DNA of 64,000 nucleotides from Cercospora beticola (lineage: Eukaryota > Ascomycota > Dothideomycetes > Mycosphaerellales > Mycosphaerellaceae), in NCBI RefSeq assembly GCF_033473495.1, contig NC_088943.1, positions 910,001 through 974,000 of the forward strand, given 5' to 3'. The notes beneath the pieces were generated by a model, which saw nothing but the letters and a program-made list of their open reading frames with translations, did not search any database and had not been told where the DNA came from. Below, one piece after another: positions 10,261 through 21,532 of this stretch. Each line of letters starts with the position of its first letter. The first letter of the stretch is position 1. A program made the translations under genes and the position numbers.

Positions 10261-11181
10261 ATGGTGCAGTACTACTACTACCAGTCTCCTTCTTGGGGTC
10301 CCGGTCCTACCCTCGCCGAGAAGGATTACTGGAAGGTGAAGATCCAACCACCCGACGACAATGTTTCCGAACAGGACAACGAAGACTCCCTGCCTGCCGA
10401 CAGACATTCTGCGATCGAGTCACGCAGACAGCGAGGACTGCTTATCTATGGGGACTGCAGCCAAGAGGAACTGCGACAATTCTGTGGAGAACGGGGCATT
10501 CGCTTGCTCAGGTCATCGAACAACCGGGCGGGCATGATCGCTTCACTCGAGCTCGCCGACGATAAAGGCACGACATTTGATCGTTTCCTGGATCTTCCCG
10601 CAGAGCTCCGTCTGCGTATCTATCAGTCCTATAAGGCATCATTGGGCAGCAAATTCGGCCCCTTCAGCGTGGCGCCGCCCATCACCTCCGTCAGCAAGAT
10701 GACACGACAAGAAGCTGCGTCGGTATTCTTCCGAGAGCGGATGTTCATGTGCTCCTGGGCGAGACCAAATTTCGTGGAACTGCAGGATCCATGACAGCGT
10801 CCGCGCCTGGACGAAGTAGCAGGTCTCTTCTTCGAGAAAGCACCTCTCGTATTCTTGGAACAAGTCAGGCGACTGCAGGTGTGGACGTTGCTGCCTGCCC
10901 CTCCAGGTGCCAAATTCGCTGGTACTGGATACACGGAGTGGCTCATCGATCTGAGAGCCAAGAGTCGTGAGAAGCGCGTCATTTTCGAAGATATGGGCAC
11001 CTTTTGGCGGCCCGGCCAGACAAGATCCGAGTTGGACGGGATCGTCCAGGCTGTCCAAGAACAGGTACGGGATGTCGTTGACAACATAGCCGCACGAGAT
11101 CGCTTGAGACTGTGCCGCGAAGATGCGAACACCATCTTCGCGGCGTTCACGACTTTCCCTCGAGACACGACTGAAGTCTGA
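10261..11181 (+). pseudogene. F-box-like fungal protein gene interrupted by an in-frame TGA
   Basis: Starting at ATG 10261 the frame encodes about 177 residues, including an F-box-like segment FDRFLDLPAELRLRIYQSY (about 103-121) and a TSVSKMTRQEAASVFFRERM motif. It then meets TGA at 10792-10794. The same frame continues immediately with QRPRLDEVAGLFFEKAPLVF and stays open to a stop at 11179-11181. Both halves look like one protein of about 305 aa. This is most simply a nonsense mutation (CGA to TGA). Alternatives are stop readthrough (TGA followed by C is a leaky context) or an unconventional 75-nt intron (gtattc...gacag, about 10722-10796), which would remove the stop in frame but lacks a good donor and branch point. 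Confidence 0.5.
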
Positions 11182-11378
11182 AAGTTCTTTTCCATGCTCG
11201 TCTATATGCATTGTTTATCCGCGACTGCGGTATAATACAGTGTTCTGCTGTAACCAAGGCTCTGGTTGGCTTCCAAGTCATGCAAGGGCACTGCTGGGAT
11301 ATAATCTATGGACTGGAAAACCACTCATGTCTGCGTACCAGCATTTGAGAGTGGGGCTCAGGTTGCGTGCTGTGCGCT

Positions 11379-13111
11379 CTAACCCGCCTTTGAGTTGGAG
11401 TTATCCGCGCAAGACCACGGCGAGGTACGCTCCTTGGAGTTTATGATACCGAGCACCGAACCATACGTACCGCCAATCATCTGAGAAAGTGTTAGCGGAC
11501 ATGTTCTAGTGAACAGCAATTGCACAATGCAACTTACCATGAATGTTCCAGCAATGAGAATGAAGGCAGCCCAAGCGGCACCAAGCCTCCACTTCATGTT
11601 GCGATCACTCCTGTTCCAGTTGTCGTAGAACCACATGCAGCCCATGGGGTGGAAAGACATGAATGTGGCGAACACTGCGCCGATGAGGGAGATGAGCTCG
11701 TTGAAGACTGGGATACCACTTCCAATGAGGTAGCCGACAATCACGACGCCTCCGGTGCAGCCAAGCCATGCCATCCAGTGAATTGGGGTGTTCTTGGTAA
11801 GATGCTCGCTCTTGCGCATGAAGCGCATGAAGAAGCTCTTTGCTGGCAACTGGAAAATGTCAGTGGCAGATCTCATGTCTGATGTCGAACAGCGAGCTTA
11901 CGTGAACGAAAAGCATGCCACTGGCAATCAAGCCGGGCAATGCCAGCCCATAGCAGACCTTCTTCATGGTGACACCGGCAGATCCGAGAGCGGGCGAAGC
12001 GACGTACGAGCCGCAGTAGTAGTACACAACGACACCAATGACAAGGTACACGAGCGAAACGCATCCTTGTGCTACGAACAGTGACTTTGTGAAGTCGCGA
12101 GGGTTGCGCATCTCAGAGGCGATCGAGAAGAAAGCCGGAGAACCAGCGAAGGCGAAGACGATGGTCGAAACGGCAGACATGGCCTCGGCGAATGTTGGGT
12201 CTCCCCAGGTCTTGAAGTCAGACTTGAATGGGCCAGTCTGTGGTGCGGCCGCAGGTCGGTCTTGAACGCCAACAGCAATGGTGAGCGTGAATACTGCTCG
12301 CTGTTAGCTTTCCCACTCGAACTTCACTCGGCCTGACATACCAGCTGTGAGAATACCAGCAACGCCAACCCACGCAATCCACGAGACCTTGCCGAGAGTC
12401 TGGATGCTACCGAAGCCGAATCCGATTATGGCAGCGACCACGACGAAGATTGCTGTGCAAGCACCGTGCGAGGACAGAGAGTTCAAGCCGATCGAGATAC
12501 CAATCATCGCGGACGCAGCCAAGAAGATGAAGTACACGTTGAATCCTGCCGCTCAGTTAGCCACCTTCGCATCCGGATACATTGTTGCGGATACTCACCC
12601 CAGTACAAGATCTCACGGCCAATCTTGCCGCCCATGATCTTACCGGCCTCGTCGATTCCGTACACTTCTGGATGACGAAGCTTAAATTGACCGACCATGT
12701 AGCCTGTCCAGGTCGTCATAACACCGATAATGAGGAGAATAATTACGCCAGGAACCATGCCGAGGGAGTGGAGCGCAGATGGGATACCAAGGACACCGAG
12801 ACCGATTTGTGTCTTCATCATCAGAATGATGGTGCCGATCCAGCCGACCTACACCTTTGTCAACCCTGTTGTTGCAGCGTCGCTATCGTAATCGTCACTC
12901 ACATCCTTGTAGTTTGGACCATCTTCAGAGAGTTCACCGAAGACCTGGAGTACCGATCAGTTCATGCCTCAATCGCAATGCTCGTTGCGGTGCGCATCCG
13001 TACAGCATCGACTTCTCTGGTTGGCTTCGACAGATCCTCCACGTCACCATAGCCTGCTGTGGTGACTTGGTGAAGGTCCTCACCATTGACTTTCTTCTCG
13101 TCCCCGTACAT
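11379..13111 (-). CDS. mtr: Neutral amino-acid permease, Mtr type (AAAP family)
   Basis: Seven exons: 13111-13004, 12944-12903, 12848-12599, 12545-12342, 12293-11902, 11849-11538 and 11480-11379. All six introns are GT-AG and 48-59 nt, and the model closes exactly at 469 aa. This is the same size as Neurospora Mtr, as I recall it. Recognisable motifs are VFGELSEDGPNYKDVGW, MMKTQIGLGVLGIPSALHSLG, HPEVYGIDEAG, SLSSHGACTAIFVVVAAIIGF, AVGVQDRPAAAP and VVYYYCGSYVASPALGSAG. The protein should have about 11 membrane helices and import neutral aliphatic and aromatic amino acids by proton symport at the plasma membrane. The substrate is inferred from the family. Confidence 0.93.
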
Positions 13112-15909
13112 GTTGGCGCGGGTGGTATCGTATGAGTGTTATTGAAGGGCACTGAAGAACCAGAACAAATCTGCAGGACTGGCCGTGCTCAAATAGACAT
13201 TCCATGATGCCTGTTCGCGATGCCATGAATATGCCGCAAGCCATATGGGGCTATTACATGATAGTAATTGCCGCCCACGGGGACGGCTATAGACGGACAC
13301 GCGACTGCTGCACAGCGCGTGCCCGTGCACTAATCCGCCTTCACAGATCCAGTTTCTTATGCACGCCGATGCGTCAGGTCTCAAGAACAAGTGGAACCTA
13401 CAGAAAATACCCATGCTCGAGCCTCCCCCATACATTGCCAAGGAAATTGCCAGGGTGCTGCCACCGTGTCGCCCTCATGAACCGACTTCGGCTCGGTCTC
13501 GCTCGTTGGTTTCGTGGGCCAAATCACCGCGGTAGATACGAAAGCACCAATTCGTGCGCAGCATATCTCTCTGTGGATCATGGCATTTTGCGCGTGCTCT
13601 CCATTTCTATTCCGGTGGCGAATGCTAGACGAATCAAAGCGCGACGGACGTCGATGAGAAATTTTGTCGTTCCAATGGTTGTTGCTAATGGCCTGACTAC
13701 GTGGGAGCAGGGATCCCTTCGCAAGCCAACCCTCCTGCAGTCATGCTTTGGCAACTTGGCAAACCCGTTTGTGAATGGGCTAGAAGGAAGCTAGAACTTC
13801 GACAGAAAGGCTAGCATGCTGGATCGTATTGCAAGATTGATTACTTTCCGGCAACTTGACTCCACAAGACGCTCAAGTGGACGCGTGAGCGACATGGAAA
13901 TGGCTGGTCGGTAGGATATGCTTGCCACGACAACGGTCGTCATCGGTACGCTGAATGGATGCGGACGAATGCACGTTAACGGACGTTCCTGGAGAAGGAC
14001 TTGGGTCAATCCGTGCCACTGTTACGTCAGCGACTGCAACACATCGAAACTGTATAAGCACTACAAGGCCACTACTGTACGCTCAAGACCCGACTCTATG
14101 CGCCATACTTTTGCATACAGAGTTTGAGGGATTATTAGCAGCATCCTACGTACCACCATCCGATTCGTCGTAGGAACGCTCGTGATGAATGAGGCACAGT
14201 CGACTTGCGCTTCAGCTGCCTTATCTGGCGCTTGGCCGGGGTGAGAGACCGTGCGGACCAGGTTACGTACACCGGAAAAAGGGCCGTGACCCAATGATAG
14301 CAACGCCCTGAATGGCAGCGTCGCAGCAGCTTCTGCAAGGCTGAAACGACTGTCAGAAAGACGTGAGGCCAGATAGGCAGGCAGATGCGTGTGTACAGTG
14401 ACTTTTTGTTGCGTAGCATCCGGTCCTACCCATTGCAAAGCCCTGCCAAGCTCACGATCCGATCCAGCCTTACGAGGCAAGCTGTGCAAGCATGGCCTGG
14501 GAACAAGAAGGCTTCGCTCGGCGATGCCGAATTGTCTTGGAATACCACACCGAAGTACAACTTCCTGGTCGCGATCCGATTTGGTCCCAGGGCAAGATAG
14601 GCAAATTGCCTCGTGACAGTATACTCAAAATATCCAACATGCGCGATTCTTCAGATGGCGACGGCGTTCCAAAGATCATCCCCAGGTTTCGCCGCCATCA
14701 GTGCTGTTCTCGACCCATGGACCAGCGGTCAGCAACGAGAGGTGCTGTGAAGATGACGAAAACGCCGAAAAGATAACACTTGAAACTTCACTTCTCTCCT
14801 TCGCAGCATACAATCAGCAAGGCGGTATGCTTTGCAAGCATACCAGCTTGCAGATGCAGAGTACCTGGATGCATTCTGTACGAGAATCGCGCCGATTCAC
14901 AGCTTCGGTTCGACTGTCGTCGCATGGCGCCACGGATGAACGCTCAGATGCCAGGAAATTTCCGCTATCTTTGTGCTTCTGGATCGACCGCCTTGGAGGA
15001 AAAATTCTTTTGAATAGACGGGCGACAATCCATGACCGGCCGTCTTTGCGCTCTGGATCGACCGCTATGCAAATTCTTCGCGCAGAGAGGCGATTTGGAG
15101 CCAGTTGTCCTCTGCGACACGAAGCGCAGGTATGAGATGAGAGAGAATTTGTCAAAGCGATGGCTTGCCATGTCGTCCACGAACAAATTTCGGTGCTCCG
15201 GGCTAGTGTGAAGAAAGCAGCTCTGCGGAAGAATTCTTTTAGATCCAAGAGAATGACAAGACACGGCACTTGGATCGTGAAATATGGCTCTTTTCTTGCA
15301 CTGCATCATCTGCAAACGAGTAGTCCTGCATGTTGCAGGGAACCATCATCGCTGAATTGGTGGTTCTCGTCCTGGTCATCCATTGATACTGGACGGGCGG
15401 TGCTTGAATAAGTGGGGGTGCAGCACACCTTTGACTTGTTTCTCAACGACACTGCCCATCGCGCTATGCGGAGTGCGTTCAGCAACGGACTAATTCACAT
15501 CAACAGACTGACAATCCAAGCATTGGCTGCCCTCCGGAGCATCGATGAGTTTCATCAGTCACGAGACACTCATACCCACTTCGCTGCAAATACGATCTTA
15601 GCCTCCGGTGGGTGAGGAGGGTGTTGCAGCACAAAGCTCACACGATAGAATGCGGAGCCCCACGCTCGCCATCCTTTTTGCGGAGCCAAGTGTGCTATAC
15701 ACTTCTTGACTTGCCTCGTGTGGCGCACCGTAAAGCATGCTGTGGAGCAACAAGCAATCGGAGAAATTTGAGTATGCTGCTATTCCGGGTAAAGGACTCT
15801 TGGCATGGTTTACTGGAAGAATTATTGAAACGTGCATATAATACTCTTCAGTGGCAGGTAATGAGAGCATCATTAGAATTCTGATACTTACTGTTGTCAA
15901 TTGCCCAGC
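13112..15909. other. Large intergenic region (2.8 kb)
   Basis: The longest gene-free stretch in the window. The longest ATG frame (13204-13794, plus strand, 196 codons) is Arg/Ser-rich, has no domain and runs out of the mtr promoter, so I do not call it. A 13-bp direct repeat (ctggatcgaccgc) occurs at 14979-14991 and 15053-15065. I saw no transposon protein on either strand. Confidence 0.45.
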
Positions 15910-18008
15910 ATGCGTCGCGGCATACTGACCGTCGGTCTCGTTACCGGGACTGCGCTTGCAGCACTTGATACTAACAGCTTGGCCAATCGCTACTTTGGCA
16001 ATGATGCTGCGTGGTATCGAGACAAGATTCCATACTTCGAGGCTTCCGACTCTGAAATCCAGGATGTGTATTACTACCGATGGAAGATTTTCCGGGCTCA
16101 TCAGAGGGATCTCGGACAGCGAGGATACGTTTCGACAGGTGAGAACGACATCCGAGAGTTGACGAACATTGGCTCATGCAAGCTACAGAGTTCCTCGACG
16201 ACGTAGGATGGCAACTTGAGCCTTGGGCAACATTGAACGATGCTACCGGTTTCCACTTGGGTGAAGGGAGATGGCTGCGCGATCGCCGTTATGCTGATGA
16301 TTACATTCGACACATGTACAATGGCGGCAACGATCGCCACTTTACAGATGTGAGTGGCAAAGCCTTGGCTCCTTGCAGGGCTGTCAACTAACGTTTTGCA
16401 CAGTGGATGGCAGACAGTGTTTGGGAAAGGTATCTCGTCGATGGCGACAGGGGTGCGATCACCACTCATCTCAATGCCATGACCAATCTCTTCCAGCAAT
16501 GGAACGATGCCTTGGACACTTCTAAAGGCCTGTACTGGCGCGAACCGCTTGCAGATGCGACTGAATACACGATTTCGAGCATCGATGCATCTGGAGGACA
16601 AGACGGCTTCGGAGGCGGCGAAGCATTCCGACCTACGATCAACTCCTACATGTATGCGAATGCTCTCGCTATCGCCAATGTCGCAGATCTCGCCGGTCAA
16701 GGCAATGTGGCATCTGATTACCGTTCCCGGGCAGCCAACATCAAGTCTCGCTTCCAGGCTGATATGTGGAACACCACCTTTGAACACTTCATCGACCGTC
16801 ACCAGAGGTCAAATCAGTTTGTTCAATACTACCAGCCGATTCGTGGCCGAGAGCTCAATGGATACATTCCTTGGATGTTCTCTATGCCAGATAACACGGA
16901 CCAGTACAACCAAGCTTGGAAGCATCTCAAAGACACCAACAAACTCAGAGGCTCCACCGGCATGCGCACAGTAGAGCCATCGTACCAGTACTACATGCGC
17001 CAATACCGCTACGAGGGCAGCAACCGAGAATGCCAATGGAACGGACCAGTCTGGCCCTACCAAACCACCCAAGTCCTCTACGCAATGGCAAACCTACTCA
17101 ACAAGTACACTCAAAGCATCATCACCAAATCAGACTACCTTGACGAACTCCGCAAATACACAAAACTCCACTACTGGAACAACAAACTCAACCTCGAAGA
17201 AGACTACGAACCCGACAAAGCCGGCCCCATCGTAGGCCTCGCTCGCTCTCCACACTACTTCCACTCCGGTTACAACGACCTCATCATCTCCGGCCTCGTC
17301 GGTCTCCGGCCACGAGCAGACAACACTCTCGAAGTCAATCCCATGGTCCCTGAAGGCTCACTACAATCCTTCCGTCTTCAAGATGTGCCGTACCATGGTC
17401 ACAGCGTCGCAATCCAATGGGATGCCAACGGAAGCAAATATGGTCAAGGCACAGGTCTTCGCGTGGAAGTCGATGGGCAAGTCGTTGCTACATCTCCACG
17501 ATTGAGCAGAGTTACAGCACAAATCAGCAGTGCTTCTGCACCTGCTATTAACAGAAGTCAAATCGCCAAATCGATTCAACTCGTCCGAGGCCAGAATCCT
17601 TCTGGATCAGCTTCAAGCGGTAACAACGCGGAACGTATCCACGATGCTATTGATGGTAGAGTCTGGTTCATGCCTGAGCTGCCGAATGGTTGGGATTCGG
17701 ATGCGACGAGCGGTCCTTCGACACAATGGTATACGATCAACTTCGGATCTGCGACACAGCTTACTGGTTGCGAGTTGGCGTTTTATGACGACGGTAGCAC
17801 GTTTGCAGTCCCCACCGACTATGATATCTTGCGATTCGAGAACAACAACTGGGTCAAGATTCAGGGCAATGGTGCTGTCGGAGACAAAGCGTTGGCGAAC
17901 GGTATTACAAAGGTATCGTGGCCTTCGTTGAGCACTTCTCAGTTGAGAGTTTCTTTCCCGCAGGCTGCTGGGAAGAGGACGAGACTTGTTGAGTTTAAGG
18001 CTTTTTAG
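15910..18008 (+). CDS. Secreted glycoside hydrolase: (alpha/alpha)6-barrel (MGH1/GH63-like) with C-terminal discoidin-like domain
   Basis: Three exons: 15910-16138, 16189-16349 and 16404-18008, with introns of 50 and 54 nt, giving 664 aa. Residues 1-18 (MRRGILTVGLVTGTALAA) form a signal peptide. The catalytic part, about 25-470, shows motifs of trehalase/GH63-like six-hairpin glycosidases: LYWREPLADATEYTISS, FRPTINSYMYANA, ECQWNGPVWPYQTTQVLYA and HSGYNDLIISGLVGLRPR. The last 140 residues (from about NNAERIHDAIDGRVWF) have an F5/8 type C look: a beta-rich segment with WYTINFGSATQLTGCELAFYDD and a terminal LVEFKAF. It probably acts on an extracellular polysaccharide or glycan, with the C-terminal domain binding carbohydrate. 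The exact substrate cannot be told. Confidence 0.8.
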
Positions 18009-18089
18009 GTTCTATGTTGAGTAGGACGATGTATCTAGGACGGACTGTCAATGATGCGCAGTTCTGATTCCTGCTTCTGTGTATCCGCT

Positions 18090-19078
18090 TCATGATGAGT
18101 AACCTCTCCCTCGGCGCAAGTCCAGCTCGACATCTGTCACTACCGCTTGATGATCACTGTAATAGATGCCTTCGTCGAAGACGTTTGCCAGTACAGCATA
18201 GGTCTGGGGAGACCAGGGTCCGGCCTTGTTCAAGAAGATGTAGTCGATCAGAGTGTTAGCCTGGCCCTGGAAGCCGCTGAATGTTCCAATCCTGTTGCCG
18301 TATCGCTGTTCCTCGGGAATACTCTCTCGAACATCATAGACCGGCGATGATGGTTGCGTAAGATACTGATACGCCTCCTGTCCAGGCTCCGAATTAAAGT
18401 CCCCAGTAATAAAAATGGCAGGCCTTTGTCGACCACGACCACTTCCCGTGGCATTCTGTCGTTTGTTGATCTGCTCAGTAATAATCCTCGCCGAGTTCTC
18501 GCGAGCCACAGTCCCCACATGATCGAAATGCGTATTCATAGCTGTCACCAACGCCCCAGTCTCTCTATGCTTAAAATCCCCAATCGTCAAAACTCTCGTA
18601 ACAGCCGCATCCCAGCCTTTCGAACCGGGAACATCAGGCGTAGGAGATAACCAGATCGTCTCCGAATTCTTCAACTCCCACACCGAAGGCCGATACAACA
18701 AAGGACTATACTCTCCCGCTTCCTTCCCATCTTCTTTTCCAACCCCAAGAAATGCCCATTCAGGCTCACTCGTCGTTCGGTTTGCGTTTAATCCAGCAAC
18801 AACATCATCAAGTTGCGATTTCAGAACTTCTTGCATACCGACAAAAGCGGCTGGGTTGTTGATCGTATTGAATCGAATTTGGGAAATCACCCGGGGTGCT
18901 CGGACGCCAGTCCATGGCTCTTCTCCATTTCCTCGGTCCGTGGCGGCAAACCGAATATCTGCAGGAGATGGTCAGTTGAACTAGACTCTGAGCTAAGTTA
19001 GTGCACTGGTGTCTGTTTTTGCTTACTGTAGGAAATGATTCTGATGAGTAATGTGCTGAGTCCTACGGGGAGCTGCAT
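18090..19078 (-). CDS. Endonuclease/exonuclease/phosphatase (EEP) fold hydrolase
   Basis: Two exons: 19078-19027 and 18958-18090, with an intron of 68 nt, giving 306 aa. The N-terminus reads LLIRIISYNIRFA, the first beta strand of the EEP fold, so there is no separate signal peptide. Catalytic motifs appear in order: GMQE (metal-binding Glu), MNTHFDH, ITGDFNSEPG, NTLIDYIF and YSDHQAVV (final Asp-His pair). The fold hydrolyses phosphodiesters. Family members include nucleases, sphingomyelinases and inositol phosphatases, and the short length does not settle which. It converges with the glycosidase gene, with 81 bp between stop codons. Confidence 0.85.
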
Positions 19079-20096
19079 GGCTTCTGTTGAAGACTGGTGC
19101 TGTTGGGATTGTGCCTGTTCGAGTTCAACGAATGTACAAGAATCGAAGTACACATATATAGACACACCATGATCGCCACGCCGAAATACTGTTACTTGCA
19201 AAATCTTAGGTTACGCTCAACGTCACTGCCACGAGGTTGCTGCGCGACTCTTGACTTGCTGATGGGAAGCGAAGGCCAAGAGCCAAGCGGGATCTGCGTC
19301 TGCAGAAGACGTCGACGTCAGTCAGAGGTGTTGCGGGCAGTTGAGCTCAGTGACTTCGTTCAGAAAGCGAGACTCTGTGGAAGAGTACTGTTGAGACTGC
19401 AATGTACGTCCAGACTGCAGTTCAGTAGTGCAGGGTAAGCGCGATGTACCGAGAGGCCGATGCTGTCGAAGCCGAAATAAGCGACCAGGGCAGTCACGAC
19501 TGATGGTTCATTGGCGCTTACGCCAATTTGCAAAGCGTCCGGACGTTGTGCAACTCGCGACATTGATATTGATTATTCATTCGTAGTTCTTGTACGGTCC
19601 TTGGGGTATCATCATCTTCATCTCTTCACTAATCTCGGGTATCACAGTCATCTTCACTAATCTCCTCCTGCATTTGACTTCCATCGCGAATGCGCAGAGC
19701 ATTCTGGCTAAGGCATCAGCCTATATCGGGATTGTCAATCCGTCCTCCAGCTTCATCCCCGTCGGTCATGCGAACTCTACTTCCCTACTTCCGAGCGATC
19801 CTGGTTCCTGGCAACTCGGCAAACACCTAGTGTCGTAACGCCTAAGAAACGGCCATGCCCGTTTAGAAATCAGGTCTGACTGCTCCTGAACACCGATGAT
19901 GCCAGTATGTTGATCGTGCCATGGTATCGTTGCCAGCTTTCTAGCGAGCCAGGAGTGCTGATTTGAGCTCTGTCGCTCTTGGGGCACCTCTCAGAGGACC
20001 TGTAAAAGGGGAACGAAGGTAGTCGGAGGCTCGGAGATCCAACACGGTTTCATCTGCGTCTCATTCCAGAGCCTAAACTTGTGCGATGCTGTTTGC
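19079..20096. other. Intergenic region
   Basis: About 1 kb. No domain-bearing frame on either strand. The open frame at 19590-19838 starts at TTG and, although hydrophobic, has no supporting context. Confidence 0.45.
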
Positions 20097-21532
20097 TCAG
20101 CGATGCACCGATGGCTGGCGAATTCTCTGAATAAGCTGCTCGTTGTAGGCATAAGTCAAAGCATTCGCGAAGCCAACCAATTGCGTACTTGCTTGCATGC
20201 CTCGTAGCCAAAGTGGCGCAGTGTCAAAAGCCTCCCAGATGCGAGTGGCCATACCAGGAATCCACAGAATGACATATAAGATCGGGTAGCCATTTAGAAG
20301 CAGCATCTTTCGTACTGCTTGCTTTCGCTGTCGGGCCGCGGCCGATGAAATGCGTGTATTCGCGGAGGCAGGCGATGTGTGGCCAACAAAACTCAATGGT
20401 GCAGTGTCACTGGCGGTGCTGCAACTTGGAGTATGTCCATGTTTGACATTGCTGACAATGCTGCCCACCTCAGACTCCTCTTCGCCAATGTTGGGCTCTT
20501 TAGTCTTCCAAGGCGTATCGTGGTGATGACCGAAAGTTGTCGTGATGGAGGACCTTACACGAATATGACGACCTCCTCGCTCCTCGTGTGTTGTTGGATG
20601 GTGCTTGTCTTCGATTGTGCCAAGCGGATGTCCAGAGGAGTCGTACGTGCCGCCGCTGCTGGAACCCACACCCAGTCGCCCGTATGCGCGCATGAGGTAA
20701 ATGTAAATATATGTGTAAATGGCAATGGTGATGACGAAGATGGCTATGCGCCAACCGTGCGTCAAGGCATATCGCAGACCAAAGTATTTGGCTTGGATCC
20801 AACACCAGTTACCGCTCACTGGTCCGTAGAGGTCGAGACCTAATGCAACGTTCGCTATCGACGGTCAGCGCGCCCCCTTCATGAGCAGAAACTGCTGCAA
20901 GCTTACCAGTGATGATCGGTGGTATCCATGGGATCGCACATACGCAGGCCACCTGCCACCACGGAGGCTCGATGACGAATCGTGGTTGCCGCACAGTCAG
21001 GAGCACTGATAAAGAGATCACGAGAATGTTGAAGTCAATCGCCTGGACCGAGAATTGTCCAATGTAGCCATTCGCCGTGCATGCGGGACCAATGGAGAGC
21101 TCCGGGCCAGGTTGGTGTACTCTCGACAGCACGACAGCGCCGGAAATGCTGTTGTTTAGAGAGTTGATCCAGTCTACAAAGAGTCAATACTGATCCCGTC
21201 GGTTCACGCACGCTGCCATTGCATACCAGACACCAACAGGTTCACAATCAGTGCTTGTCTGAAATGTCGCTCGGGCGGATACAGGATGTAGAAGATGCCG
21301 AAGACAGTGCTAGCCAGAAAGGACAGGCAGGAGCAGATGAAAGTCGGTATCGCGGCCTCGAGAGGGACCATCTTGACAATTGAGAGGACGTGAAGTCCAG
21401 CGGCGCATGTGTCGACTCCGCGCAACTGAGGAGTCGTCGCGACGGCGGGATACGGCCCTAAGTAAGCTGCGAGCTGCGCAGTCGATGGCCCGCCCACCCA
21501 TGCTTGCCGTCCTCACGCTGCCAGGTTGTCAT
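20097..21532 (-). CDS. G-protein-coupled receptor, Git3/GPR1-like
   Basis: Four exons fit: 21532-21517, 21457-21227, 21173-20907 and 20854-20097, with GT-AG introns of 59, 53 and 52 nt, giving 423 aa in frame. The 16-nt first exon is inferred. Without it the first in-frame ATG is at 21371. Seven hydrophobic segments are visible. The third-loop entry reads FGLRYALTHGWRIAIFVIT and is followed by IYTYIYIYLM, a long polar cytoplasmic loop of about 120 residues, and then the Git3 C-terminal-like RKMLLLNGYPILYVILWIPGM. An N-terminal loop carries DWINSLNNSISGAVVL. Git3/GPR1 receptors signal through G-alpha and cAMP in nutrient sensing; the ligand here is unknown. Confidence 0.8.

Noticed and set aside
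13204..13794. A 196-codon ATG-initiated frame in the gap after mtr.
   Set aside because: Arg/Ser-rich composition, no domain and no plausible neighbour or promoter. It behaves like a chance frame in GC-rich DNA.
14979..15065. 13-bp direct repeat ctggatcgaccgc, twice, 74 bp apart, with AATTCTT-like sequence nearby.
   Set aside because: Only two copies, with no larger unit, target-site duplication or coding remnant around them.
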